Below are positions 27,401 through 39,277 of a DNA stretch of 64,000 nt, piece by piece. The stretch lies in assembly GCF_910592395.1 (NCBI RefSeq), contig NC_088312.1, positions 20,715,292-20,779,291 of the forward strand, read 5' to 3'. The stretch is from Lineus longissimus. Lineage: Eukaryota > Nemertea > Pilidiophora > Heteronemertea > Lineidae. Position 1 is the stretch's first letter. The number at the start of each line of letters is the position of its first letter. Below the pieces are notes generated by a model. The model saw only the letters and a list, made by a program, of their open reading frames with translations. It did no database searches and was not told the DNA's origin. Both the position numbers and the translations under genes were made by a program.

Positions 27401-30400
27401 ATAGAATATGACCTGGTCGTGGGGGAAATTAGGAATGATTTCGAGTCAGCGAAGGAGAAATTTATATGTAGATCAAGACGATTCCGTCTATGCACCAAGT
27501 TAGTTCGAACATCAATAAATAACTTCAAGGGTGTCAATACACCATGCACTGATTATTCAGGCCAGCTATGATAGACTAATTATCGGATGCATCTTGTTGT
27601 TGTCCAGCGGCTCAAAAGAGAATCATCTGTAGGAGTGATTGCAACAAGGGACATTGAAGTCTCAGGACTATCGGATTGTCTAGACGTATAATAACAGCTT
27701 GATAAAGGGTAAGTAATGGAAGGCTGATATCAGCGCCAAACCTTGTAAGGATCATACCTACAGCCCTTATCAAGGTGGTGATTGAATTATGTTGCGGGGA
27801 GACATGACCAATACTGCACTCACAATTGATGGACATCAGCAACAGACTCGCGTGATCTTTCGTCAATTTTTACTTGAGAGGAAAAGCATGGCATGTCAGG
27901 TTGTCCTTAGAAGACATTTTAGTGTCTTCCTCGAGTGTTTTGGAAGTTTCTAGCTGACGTTGAAAAAAATTGTTTTTTATACAACTTGTTTCCTCAGAAA
28001 TCACACAAAAGCCCTTTATCCATATTAAAACTGTGAAAATATGCATTTTCAACAAATCTGCATGACTAACAATATGATATGCCGTTAGGTCAGACAGCTT
28101 CAAATCAAAAGCCACTGCACATGTGGCAATATTTGTGGCATTATTCACAATTCAGCGCAACAGCTGCCATTGTAAAACCGTTTTGTAAAATCTCAAGTGC
28201 AATGTTCATCAATCGAAAATATTCCAACAAAAATAAAAGCACTTTACTGACGACTTCCCTGTACCAGTATTGATTTGTCTTAGTTCCATCATCATCATCA
28301 CAGAAGCCATCAATGGCGATTGACTGGTAAGATAGTATCTCGATCCCTCATCGAAAATTCATCATCTGTTTCAATGGGTTTTTTTGTCGCAGTTTCAATT
28401 GGGTTGGTCTTTTTGTGCGGTATTGATTGAAGTCTGATGGAATTGAACACTTAACTGCTAACCGCTAATGTAATGGGAGAATTTCATTTTCGTCAATGTC
28501 TTAGGATGAACTAGGGAAGACTCTTTAAGGCATCTACATGAATGTGGTTAATTTATTCATTGTTTAGCCAAGTTAATTCATGATTCTCAGACAAATTAAG
28601 TAGTTTTGGATCATCAAGACTTAATCTAAATGATAAACAGGGTTGCTAAAGTTGGAGTCTGTTGTCAACTGAGGCAGATTGTGGATTGTGACATCTTCCA
28701 ACAGTTCCAACATTCCTCATAATACATTTTGTAAGGGTGCTGCCATGTCATGTCATGTATCATTTGTATATAACACTGGAACTTGCTATCATTCCAATGG
28801 TCTACAGCCGTGAAGACAAGCCCCTCTACTTGTACTCTTCATAACAACCAATTCGAACATCATACACTTACCAGAGAGCTACTGTACCCTCTCGACTGAA
28901 ACAACATCACTCCCAGCTCATGTAACCAACAATTACTCCAAAAGCAACTCTGACAATTCCCCATCGAGACAACATGAAAATATTTTCCTCTCATTCACTC
29001 AAGGGTACACCATGAGTCTCGTGGTGACGAACCAATTCCAATTTAGCACTTTCAGAAAATTGGAAAAACTTTTCGGAATGAGGTTCGGTTTGGTTTGAAT
29101 GGGATGATGTGAGATCACATTGCGTTGTGACAGATTGGCTTGGTGACAGTAGACAGCGGAAATTGCCAACTTGACTTACAAGTGCACGATCTTGTACACA
29201 GAAGCATACCCGCAATGTACACAATCGTGTAGTGAACTTAGGAAACTTCTGTCTTGAACAAACACTGCCAAGGTTTGGAGCTCTTGTCACTGGGGCCAGG
29301 TTTACATAGAGCTGACACGGTATACGGACACAGAAAACATCCTTTCCCCAACTTTGCCATAGTCACAAGTCATAATTATGCAAACAAAGCAAAATGTAGT
29401 GTAAAGCAATGTTATCTCAGTGGAACAGAGCATAGCAACATGTATTGCCATAGCCTACATAGGATGATACATTTCCATTCAGAAGTTGTCTTTACAAACA
29501 AGAAACCCGCCCATCTAAACATGGCACCATTTCCTAAGGAATTTCCAGTTGGCTTGGGAGCACATGCAGTCAAGGCAATTTGATTTTTAATGTGTTCGAG
29601 TAGGCCGACAATTTTACAATGACTGTGACACATACTGATACATTTTATAATTTGATTTGATTATTGTCTATTGCATTGTAGTACTTAAGCTGTTCAATTC
29701 AAGCATCTTTTCAGTTTTCTTTATCACCATTTTTCAAGATTTTGCAAAAAAACTCCCCAAATGAAATCAATTCCTTTTAGAAATTGTAACGAAATAAACC
29801 CCTAATGCTTACATCCATCAGTCAGACAAGAACTCCCCACTTCTTTTGTATGAAGAAGACTGAAGTTCATCCAGCTTTCACTGATAACCGGTAATGCTTC
29901 CTGAACGACCCGATTTGATCAAGTTTCATACTGCACTAGATCAAAATCTGGGGTAACTGGGTCAATTGATTCAAAACTTGTCTGCTTCCTGATGACTGAC
30001 TGTGTTATTCCTTCTACGCTTCAATCACTTGACTTAAATTGCAATCGATCTCAGCGAGTTTTTTCATGTTCAAAAGAAAGCATTGGAATCACAGCGCAAG
30101 TGATAAGAGGTAGTGAATCATTCAATGGTACAAGCTCATCAGTGGCAGTGAACACATGACATGCATGAGGCTGTATAGGCTGGCAGTGAAGCAAAGATCT
30201 TAGAAAAGATGGAACAAATTTTCGTTTCATGTCATGCTTAAGTTCTGCTGGAACCACTCATTCATCTTGACCACCATTCCCCACTCCTGTTCAATCACAT
30301 CAATTCATTCTTCAAATTGAACTGAAATAAAATCCTGGTTGGTCAGGAAGTGATAATGGCTGGTGGAATTCCACTGGAGGGTTATCCGCTCTATGTCTTC

Positions 30401-33400
30401 TCCCCTGTAAGATATGTAGTCCTACCAGCCTACACTGCCTGAACTGGTCCCCAAGTTCACCTTTGATGAGAGGCCAAATGTAGCCGCTAATTCCCCAATA
30501 GTAACCACCATGGGACCAATGGAAAGCTCTAACTTTTTGAACACTAAATCAGTTACAAAGTAAGTCTGATCCCCAAACGACAAAAGTATACTTACATCTG
30601 GGAATTCCTTTACTGGGATATAAACTTTGTCTGATAATGTGCACACTGGACCGGCGGGCTCTGGTAGGTCGACTGCCTCCACCATATTAGCAAGACATAT
30701 GTGAAATAATCGTAACCGCACTCTGAATATTTCTGCAAAGAGAAGAAGGTGATTTCCATCAGAAAAATACCAATATATTGGAGAAAATTCTTCCAATTCT
30801 CGGGAAAAGGATTCGGAAATCTGATGCACCTGAAAATGCTATACTTTTGATTCCAGGAAAATTGGTTGCAAAACTAATGTAATTAACAACATCACCTCTA
30901 TTCTATTTCTTTTTATATTAACATTTCCAATTCTTATTTGGTAAAATGGACAAGTTCATAATAAAAGCAACACAATAGGTAAATTATAAGGAGGTACTTC
31001 TTTTTCTTCACCTAGTTCTCCACTAAATCAACTCACTGTAGCATGTCACTTCAAAAAGATTTCCCCAAATACAGCAAATGCAGTAGTCTGTATCCACCAA
31101 TCGACTCGTACCCCTAACAATAGTAGGACCGCAAGATCAATACCAAAGTTCACTTCTTACCAGAAACCACAACACCTTGAATTATTGAAGAGGGGTTACA
31201 TTCCCACTGGTTGGGTTGCTGTTCACTGCTAGAAATCTCTTGTCAAAATATTGCTTTTACCAGAAATTTACTTTACAAATGACTTTCTGGTCTTGACAAG
31301 CAGCATGCAATGAAGTCATTATCATTTGCTGCAGTCGACATCATGGTAATTGTGTTATTGGTGTGTGTGGGGGCCGGGGGGGGGGGGGGGGGGAGGTTGA
31401 AAGGTGTATACAACACACTTGGTCTCTTTACAGCTAAGTTGAAAAGGTTGAGAGAGAATGAGAATAAGAATGAGAGAATGGATGACAAAATGATCATTCA
31501 GGTAAACTGACCAGCAGATCAGATTTCAAGGTAGCAGGAATGACTGACTGCCAATTCATCATGGTTTAATAGCAGGTATCCTGTCATCTCAAGAAACACA
31601 CACAAGGATAGATCAGTGCCTGGTCATTCATGTCAAGGAGAGTGTCAGCTGGAGGGCACACAAAAATTGCACTTAGAGTTGTTTCTTTTGTAATAAAGGA
31701 AGTTGGACAATGTTTACAGTACGCGTCCCTGATTTTTCATTCATTCTACAATATAGTGCCATCTTCAAAGAAACTCGAGTTCACAGGCCTGGGTAAGATT
31801 CACTGCCGCCAAAGTCCATGGAGTGCTCCATGTTTCAAACATTGACAGCCAATCCACCCATGCCATCAGCTGAAGAACGGCAATGGCTTCAACAGAATCC
31901 CAGGAATGCGCTTGAAGAGGATCCTCAGCCAAGATGTCTGCAGGTTAAGTTTACTTCCTTCATTTCCACAAAGCAATGGCATCTCGCCCCTAGTTACTTT
32001 AAACTGGAGTAGGTTTCAGTTTGACTTTGAGATTGAGTAGTTATTGATCGATGGCAACACAGTTTGAGCGTTCTTTACCAAAGGAATTCTGCGGACCTTG
32101 AAAACATGAAATTACCATTCTTTGATGTTTCGCCCCAGGGTTTGTCAGGTAAGCTACAGGTTGCACCAATTTAGACATTAGTTTATGGTGCAAGCCCAAA
32201 GAAGATGGAATTTAAAACCCACTGTTTATCATGCACTATGATTTCTGATAGGTGACTGTCATTGTCGTACATTTAGTTTGTTGGAGAACCTGATCATTTG
32301 ACTTGAGAGGAGGTGCATGCCAATGCCCCCCCCCCCCCCTCCATGTCCTAGAATTGAGCATGCGAGACATGCACACATCTCAAATTCGTAATCATATTGT
32401 TGAGACATTATGTAGGCCTATGCTTGGCATGATCATAATAGAATTTTTGTGTGTTCAGTGAACATGGTGAAGAAAGTGTACAACAATATGCTTTCCTGTG
32501 CATGGCTTAGTGCATTGCCAAAGCCTGACTGATCAAACATGTTCAGAAAGGCCGTCAATAGAAAGCAGTGTTATTGTGGCAAGAAAACTATACAGAGAAG
32601 GACTTCACATGAGGTTGGCCCACATCTGGATTGGACAGACAAGCATGGGTACGCCATAGAAAACCATAGTCACACCAGTTGTAGATCTAGGTGGCATTCT
32701 AAACCAAAACAAAAGTTAGAAACAACAAGAGAAAAAAAGACCATGTTGTAACTGGTATTCGACCACATGGTCTTTTTTGGGTACTGGTTTGTAATGGCCT
32801 TCAACAGCTTCCTCTGAGTGGTACGGTGTCAACTACTATCCCAAAGTGGATAGAGATCTTCAACTATTGAGGGGAGTAAAAATGTCTGAGCTTGAGATTT
32901 CAGTACAGAGCATAAAATTCCCCTACTATTACAAGAGAATGCAACTACATTTATGTGGCACATGCTGCTGTCAGTCAGTGCAACTTCAGTATAAACATGG
33001 TAGTCCTAACATCTACATGATTGGTAACAGGCTTCAAGATTTCAGAGATTTATGTCCCCAAAATAACTCGGGCAACTTTTCTTTGTGTATGGGATCTGTG
33101 TGGTATTTGGAGCAAAGTGAAGAGCCTGAAGGTAAATCTACACTTTGAATGTGTTTTACGTAGAATACCTGTGTATGCAGTAAGCTGCCAACACCAGGGG
33201 GGCATGAAGCTAAACATAAGAACAACAAGTTTTACTTCTTAGTCATAATATAAATCAATGGGAATTCGAATTTCCTGAATATGGCTGATGTTCCAAAGTC
33301 AAAATCTTTTGAGATCAAAGAGAATCTGTGTTAAAGCTATTTCATGATTGAGAAATGCTGTACAATGTATGGGTAATGGAGGAAGAGTTTTATTTTCAAT

Positions 33401-36400
33401 TTTATTCTACATGTATTTCCAAAGAAGTGGGTGCTTAACACATCTTTGTACGCCACGGACAACTAATGACATGAATGAAATACCTATATATAAGCCCCCA
33501 CCCTCATCACTTTAAAATAGGTCCACACTTGGCCAACACAAAGGCCAATCCAGGTATTTAATGCGAGTTATGCTCATCATCATCATGATCGCTGAACCAT
33601 GGTCTACAAAACAACTTCAAAAAGATGCCCAGGCCTGTCTGCAAAAAGTGTGCCATCCCGCCCTCTTCTATTTTAAACTTGACATGCTTGAAGCAATTAG
33701 TGATTTACCAACAATCTAATTACCAGTGGAATTCATACAGACTTGTTCAAACAGCATTCAAGTTGGTAGTGAACCATAAACAATTAAAGCTATTAGATTC
33801 CTACTGGAGTTAAACCCCCACAGGATAATACCCCCTAATTTTCTATGCTCTGTCCAATACCTGTAACGACAATTCCCACATAATTCCTAAGCACATTGTG
33901 TTTTCGAACTTGTCAGGGCCGGTGACTTAGCAACTTGTAGCCATACAAACATTTTCAAATATAAATACAAAGAAAATTTGGACCAAGTGCATCCATGACC
34001 TGTTTGGTGTGGAGTGTGCCTTTTCATCCAAACAGGTACCATCAATGGGCGGACAAAAGAGGCATACAGTGCCACTGTTACCATCCAATGCAAATGCTGG
34101 AGACAATAGCAGGACTGAATTAGCCTGGGTTAATGCTTCAACTTGTTGCGTTTACTATGAATGATGCATGGGAATTCTATGCATGAGAATTTCATGTTTT
34201 TGTAATTTTTGAATTTTATATTGCACTGCAGATGCTGTCAAAGGGGAGTTTAATCATGATTTGATTGAAAATGGATAAAAAAACTTTGGTCTGGGATATA
34301 CTGGTTTACCTGGGCCCTGGCCTGTACATTCATGTCAATTGGCCAAAGGAGAAAGTTAAAAACTTAGGCGGGGTCACTACAATATCAATGAGATTACACT
34401 GAATTACCTCATTACCTGAGAACAGTCCCAATAGCTGCGCTTACACCACGAAATATTGGTGGACCAATTGCACTTACACCACCACATTGCCGCGACAAAT
34501 TGGTTCGGCAATCCATTGCCGATACAAATTGCCGAGCGAATTTGTCCCACCAAGCTTGATGGTCCAAATTCGCCCGGCTTGTTAAAAGTTCGGCTTTGTC
34601 GTGGTGTAAGCGCAAATGGATCGGCAATTAGCTAGTTAGATGGTTCGGCTCCAGGCGGCGCTTTCGAAATGGCGCTTTCTGCCAAGGCTTTCCGCGTTCT
34701 GCTTATTGTTTGCGCGCCATCTGTAGCCGGATTTTATAACTAGCTGCAGCGCTGGTGTAAGCGCTTGGTGGATTTTCGATGGTGCGGCATTGGTTCCCGA
34801 ACCAAGATTGGTGGTCCATTTTCAGGTGGTGTAAGTGCGGCTATTACTGGGCCAAGGGAACAGGAACCAAAATCAATAAATTCTATCATCAATTTTGTGG
34901 AGAAAAACCGCTGGGATCAAATGGTGATCCTCTCTAGGTGACAAATGAGAATGGATTAGTTCGTGTCAATAGATCAACTTCCAATAAAGCAATCTGGCAT
35001 GTCTGGGATGATCCCGTAAAAAGATCAGGGGAGGGAATAAGGGCAGGCAAATGGTAGGGATTTGGTGTTATTTTGTATTAGCAGCTGGTATTAGTAACCA
35101 AGAGATTACACCAAATACAAAAATTTGTTGATACAGCACAGCATTTCTGTCCAGAGAGAGATCACCATTAGAAAAGAGATGTATGTGTATTTGTTCTATT
35201 TTATGCTTCGCTTCCCAATTTTTATTTGCAATTTGTTGATAGAAAGAGAAAACCACGCTCAAAATATGGAAGAGAAAATAGTGTTGTTGACCTCACCCTG
35301 GCCAAGATCAACATGGAAGACCACCCACACCTTACCCCAACATTACCCCAACATTGAGCAAAATCTGATTCTGAAGTGTTTTGTCCACGAGCAAATTTAC
35401 ATAAGCCATCAATGGTAGGTACAGACAACATAAGACAAGAATGAGATAACCAATGAACGATTTTTGTCTTGTATTGTGCCGTATCATGACATGAACATCG
35501 CCCTGCTGGCTCCCGTTATTGGAAATTAACAAGGCATGAAAATGTTCATAAATATGTGATCTGGTGGTTGAGGTCGCAATTAATGTTGTACAATTGTTCC
35601 GTCTGAGGTTGTCACAACAAGTTTTATCACGAGTAATGAAGTATTCTGAGATCAAAAGTCTATTCTTTGATTCGATGGCATGTCGACATCTAGGAATAGG
35701 ATGGATGCCCAGGATCATATATTTTCTAGAGGGACAGAAATGAGAAAAATTTCTATTGTTGGAAAAGGGGCCGAATTATCTTTTTCACATGACAACCATG
35801 AATTTCCGACTAGACTAAGCAAATGAAGATACCGGTGAATTCACGAAAGCTTAACGACAGACAATGCACCCTTCTATGAGGCAAAGGGGGCGTGGTACTG
35901 CACTTTCATGCAAATGAATAAAGAAGTGCAGTTAGAAGAAAGCAAAAGTCATGAAGATACCAATAAACATAAAGAAGCTCAGTATGCAAATTCATCACTG
36001 AAGCCGTGAAGGTAAATCCACACCTGGTTTTGCTTAACTGATCTATTTTTAGAACTTGTCTTCAAAGATGGCTGCCCCATTCGCAAAGAATCTGAACACC
36101 ACAGTGAAGGAATTTCCTCTTTTACGCCCATCTAGACACACATTTTTGGCTTCAAACTTCACTTGATAATAAATCATATAATAAACAAAAATAATGTTGA
36201 AGTTAAAACGAAATAGTTCCCTTACGAGAAGAGATATTGACCCGTATTTGAAGTGCTTTTTGATCGGCCATTGCAAACTGAAGAAAGTTGGAAAGAAAGT
36301 TCATGAACTTTTCTGTTCAAGAGACATTCTCTGGAAAGACGTTGCACAATCAATCATGCACTTTACCACATTTATAAAGGAGATAGAATAAAAAGTGACT

Positions 36401-36695
36401 TACCGTCTTCAAGAAGTCTGTCCATGTGAGTAAAAGGCTGCGTAAGATTCGGTTGCAAATCCTGCAAAAGTTTCTTGTCTTTCAAAAGTTGTTGTAAATA
36501 ATCAGGAGTCACTTCATGTTCCTGTGTTTGGTGAGTCTGTTGTAGAAATTGTGGCATAGTGTGAAGAACATGTTGTATATTTGGAACCCCTGGCCCTTGT
36601 TGATTATGTGACGAATGGCTTGGTAGGCCCACTGATGGTGGTTTAGAATCAGTCCCCATCATTGCAGGAATTGACGGAATTTGAGGAAGCTCCAT
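21355..36695 (-). CDS. STAR-family RNA-binding protein, quaking/how-like, 5' part (4 exons seen)
   Basis: Sequence-specific RNA-binding protein of the STAR family (QKI, HOW, GLD-1, ASD-2), whose members control splicing, stability and translation of mRNAs. CDS exons, 5' to 3': 36404-36695, 30596-30732, 25130-25246, 21355-21498, all joined in frame by GT..AG introns (230 codons so far). Residues 1-60 are a Pro/Gln/His-rich low-complexity leader. QUA1 dimerisation helices start at [15 protein letters not shown] (63-77) and end near residue 110. The LPEPAGPV...[11 protein letters not shown] linker leads into the KH domain, [12 protein letters not shown], with the GPRG loop at residues 152-155, then GSMRDK and [16 protein letters not shown]. 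The linker resembles HOW. The usual ETGCK before IMVRG is replaced by HVLNAK. The QUA2 region (QLMELAI..NGTYR) was not found, so the 3' exons are probably outside the window. Confidence 0.93.
21499..25129 (-). other. STAR gene intron 3 (3.6 kb)
   Basis: Bounded by GTAAGT and GATTTCAG. No internal gene or recognisable transposon seen; the open frames at 23654-23977 and 24262-24654 have no detectable domain. Confidence 0.8.
25130..25246 (-). CDS. STAR gene exon 3 (KH domain first half, GPRG loop)
   Basis: 117 nt, 39 codons, phase 0 at both ends; acceptor TTCTTTGCAG, donor CGATTG|GTAAGT. It starts at [12 protein letters not shown] and ends at GSMRDKRL. The break before FNFVGR agrees with my memory of the quaking gene structure. 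The LEHVLNAK stretch is strongly diverged from the family norm. Confidence 0.95.
25247..30595 (-). other. STAR gene intron 2 (5.3 kb)
   Basis: Bounded by GTAAGT and TTCTTTGCAG. Carries a degenerate LINE relic (27157-27790). Nothing else was recognised. Confidence 0.8.
27157..27790 (-). mobile_element. degenerate non-LTR retrotransposon fragment (jockey/CR1-like RT end)
   Basis: The minus-strand frame around 27660-27780 reads [19 protein letters not shown] followed by RLD, matching the 'WGAD..TLL.LY.ALVR..LDYG' segment near the C-terminal end of LINE reverse transcriptases. Just downstream (27157-27549) [10 protein letters not shown]...SQPPPDHL resembles the region between RT and RNase H of jockey-type elements ('GIRIHELL...PPW'). 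The two pieces are separated by stops and frameshifts, so it is dead. It lies in the same orientation as the host STAR gene, inside intron 2. Confidence 0.42.
30596..30732 (-). CDS. STAR gene exon 2 (QUA1 second helix and linker to KH)
   Basis: 137 nt. TTTGCAG acceptor, phase 1 in; donor CCAGAT|GTAAGT, phase 0 out. It completes MDRLLEDEIFRVR and encodes [20 protein letters not shown], which lines up with the how/quaking LPEP..G.V....K.YVPV.E.PD segment. Confidence 0.92.
31376..31393 (+). repeat. poly-G tract (18 G)
   Basis: Uninterrupted run of 18 G in STAR intron 1; on the transcribed (minus) strand it is a C run. Confidence 0.95.
32326..32339 (+). repeat. poly-C tract (14 C)
   Basis: Uninterrupted C run in STAR intron 1; G-rich in the STAR pre-mRNA sense. 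Confidence 0.95.
34423..34849. mobile_element. non-autonomous inverted-repeat element with subterminal TTACACCAC motifs
   Basis: Left end CAGTCCCAATAGCTGCGCTT and right end (reverse complement) CAGTAATAGCCGCACTTACA pair as imperfect terminal inverted repeats; both continue into TTACACCAC and a GGTGGACCA/ATGGACCACC block. The GCnCTTACACCAC motif recurs at about 34439 and 34467, and inverted at about 34605, 34754 and 34826, as expected of subterminal transposase sites. No coding capacity. Target duplication unclear; superfamily not assigned. Confidence 0.6.
36404..36695 (-). CDS. STAR gene exon 1 (start codon, QUA1 first half)
   Basis: 292 nt, 97 codons plus one base. ATG at 36695-36693 with a CCAAA context; it opens [14 protein letters not shown]. 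The exon ends at GAAGACG|GTAAGT (phase 1). It encodes the low-complexity leader and the first QUA1 helix. Confidence 0.9.
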
Positions 36696-39109
36696 TTTGG
36701 TCTAACGCTTGTACTACCTGAGAGAAGTTAGACTACTGACACTCAACTTTCTCTCCGCTCTAAATGTAAGAAATTTGTTTATGAACACGTGCGCCCCACT
36801 GCGCAGGTCTTGACGGGTCGATTTATTGGTAGGGGCGTTAGCCTCTCCAGAACGTTAAGTGGGTTTCACGGTTGAGTGCATTTTGTCAATATCTTGTGTA
36901 AGACAAGATCAAATCACATCATAATTATTGATTATTCGCAATGTCGTTGTAATGACCAATTTATTCTTAGTTGCTGCCACGCTAGTCGGAATGAACAAAG
37001 TCTCGCTTGGTTACCTGTGAATTTGTCCACCCCTGCTATTGGTACATTCTAATCCTTATACTCCCTTTCGAGTTCTAACTTGGTCCGTATGTGTTCGATT
37101 TTTATCGACTGTCGTGAAATCATATCGTTTGGCTCGTTATTTTTGTGTCACATTAAAAAAAAGATGTTCTTGCGCCAAAATGGTGTGTCCAGACTAAAAA
37201 TGGTGTGTCCAGACACTAAAATTGAATTCAGGGTTTATATATATAGGCCTAGTCTTAGTCCTTCCTACCTCCTTTTCAAGAGCCGTTGCGGCATTGCATG
37301 GGCCAAGGTCCACGTGACCAGACCGTCGGGTCAAGTATATAGCCTACTGGTGTTCCCAAACCCAAACTGATGTTCTTCAGTAATGTCCCCCATATCTCAG
37401 TGTTTCCATGACGGGGAACATGACACAGAAACATGTATGTCAGCTTTCGAATTTATGAGGGGAAACACCCAAACCGAAAACACCAGACGCATAATTATGT
37501 AGTTTTTATTTTGTTTTTCGAAAACTAGACTTTTATGACCGTTTGCTTTGGATTTTCTTGCCAGGACTCCTTACCGGTAAAGAAGTTTGAAATGTCCTAG
37601 GATAGAATGTCCGGGGGAACAATAAGGATTCCACTGCGAGGAATTGCCGGTCACGGTTTCTATAGAACTATATACCGTAATCTGTCAGAGAGCAAAATAG
37701 GGTTCGCGGACACTTCTTCCAAGGGACCATTTTCTACGTCTACACCGACATACGCGACGCCGGGCTATAGGCTGGGCCCACACACGTTTGTCTCTTGTTT
37801 GACCACCACCGTCACGCCCTTCCGCTCACTATTTGAAAACAAAAGGCAGCTGAGTCAATTATAGGCACAATATTGGGATGCGCCAGAGGCTTTAGTTGAG
37901 AATAATGAAAGTTGTTAATGAATAATTAGCAATTGCCAATCAGTCTTTGATTGCTCCATCCCCCATGGAGCTCCTCAGTTTAAACTCTGTAATTCCCTGT
38001 CGACAGTTGGGCTGACGGGTTTGGTGTTTGGCAAGCATTTCACAGTTGAGATAAGCTGCAAGGGCGCGGCTTTTTGCAGGAAGCACTTTTGAAGTTTTGC
38101 AAAACATATAATATACTGCATCTGGCCTACTGTACGCGCTCAGTCTGTCTCTTCCCCTGTTCATTCGCTATGTCATTGCCTTTCAATAATCGATCCTTTC
38201 GTCCCTCAATTTCAAAAAACCACGAAAAAACCCGATGATTGTCAATTTCCAGCGGCCATGCATACTCACAAACTTCCTTAATGTGGTTCGGGGGTAGGGA
38301 GAAACGCCACACTATAAGGCCGTTTAAACGGAACCAAACCAGTCTAGATCGATACTAAATTGGCGTTTGAATGGCCCTACTGCTTGCAATTGTCTTGAAT
38401 TCCTCTTCCCCCGGTATCACTTCCAGACTTGGCCCGGGGAGACTGGTTGTCCCCAAGTAGAATGAATGCATTCGAAATTTGCCAACGCACGTTCTCTTGT
38501 TGACTCGGAACCTGACTTTTTTTAGGACCACCTGCTCTGTCTTCTCCAAACTGCTGATGAGATCGTCATATTCAGCCCCAGAGGAACACATTTATTACCT
38601 AATCAAGTTAGACAATGACAAATTGATTTCCGTATGACATTTAACACCAGCACAGTACCTGGGAGGCAATGAAATTGAATTATATCTCAGTTGTAATTTG
38701 CATATCGACTAAACTATTGGCAACGATAAGACATCACTATGTCTTCTTATGGAGGCAGAAATTAAGACGTTTATGCGTCGCTCTGCAACAAGGGAATTTG
38801 CCCATTAAGTTTAATCATTATCTCACAAATTCCATATGACAAATTCAATTGCATTTTAAACCGATTTTCCATCTCGTGTCTTCGAAAGGTGAGTATTTAC
38901 ACTTTTCAAAGAGTTTCAGCTTTTGGGCTGCTACGGAAGTTCACAAGGTAACACACAGTGGAGAGACATACGTCAAACCACATCACCAAATCGAGCCAAA
39001 TTTTGGTCCTTTTCCCGGACACAATCGAAAATTCTACTCGAATCCTGAAGTCCGTCCCCAAATCATCTTGATGACGTCTGGAATCAGGTTGAACAGCTCC
39101 ACCTAATGA
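36696..39109. other. STAR upstream region / intergenic
   Basis: Immediate 5' flank of the STAR start codon, then sequence without a recognised gene. A minus-strand frame at 38355-38591 (starting MCSSGAEYDDLISSLEKTE) looks mildly coding-like but has no identifiable domain. A short direct repeat of TGGTGTGTCCAGAC lies at about 37181 and 37200. Confidence 0.4.
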
Positions 39110-39277
39110 TGAAGACATTGTTGCTTTTTCAACAGTCTTGCATAACGTATAGACCTGTTGCACATGCAGTTCAAACTCATGAAGACATTGTTGCTTTGCG
39201 GAACAGTCTTGCATCGCGTATATATAGTCCTGTTGCACAGTTCAAACTCATGAGGACATATTGTTGCATCACGTTTA
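39110..39277 (+). repeat. ~71-bp tandem repeat, 2.4 copies
   Basis: GAAGACATTGTTGCTTT...CAACAGTCTTGCAT...CCTGTTGCACA...GTTCAAACTCAT occurs at 39110-39179, again at 39180-39250, then a truncated third copy starting GAGGACATATTGTTGC. Copies differ by substitutions and small indels. Confidence 0.85.

Larger units (their letters stand above)
30733..36403 (-). other. STAR gene intron 1 (5.7 kb)
   Basis: Bounded by GTAAGT and TTTGCAG. Contains an 18-base G run (31376-31393), a 14-base C run (32326-32339) and the inverted-repeat element at 34423-34849. No internal gene was recognised. Confidence 0.8.

Noticed and set aside
31273-31510. Overlapping frames across the poly-G tract
   Set aside because: Poly-Gly/poly-Pro stretches are artefacts of the homopolymer.
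37607-37864. 85-codon plus-strand frame
   Set aside because: No family resemblance and no transcript-like signals.
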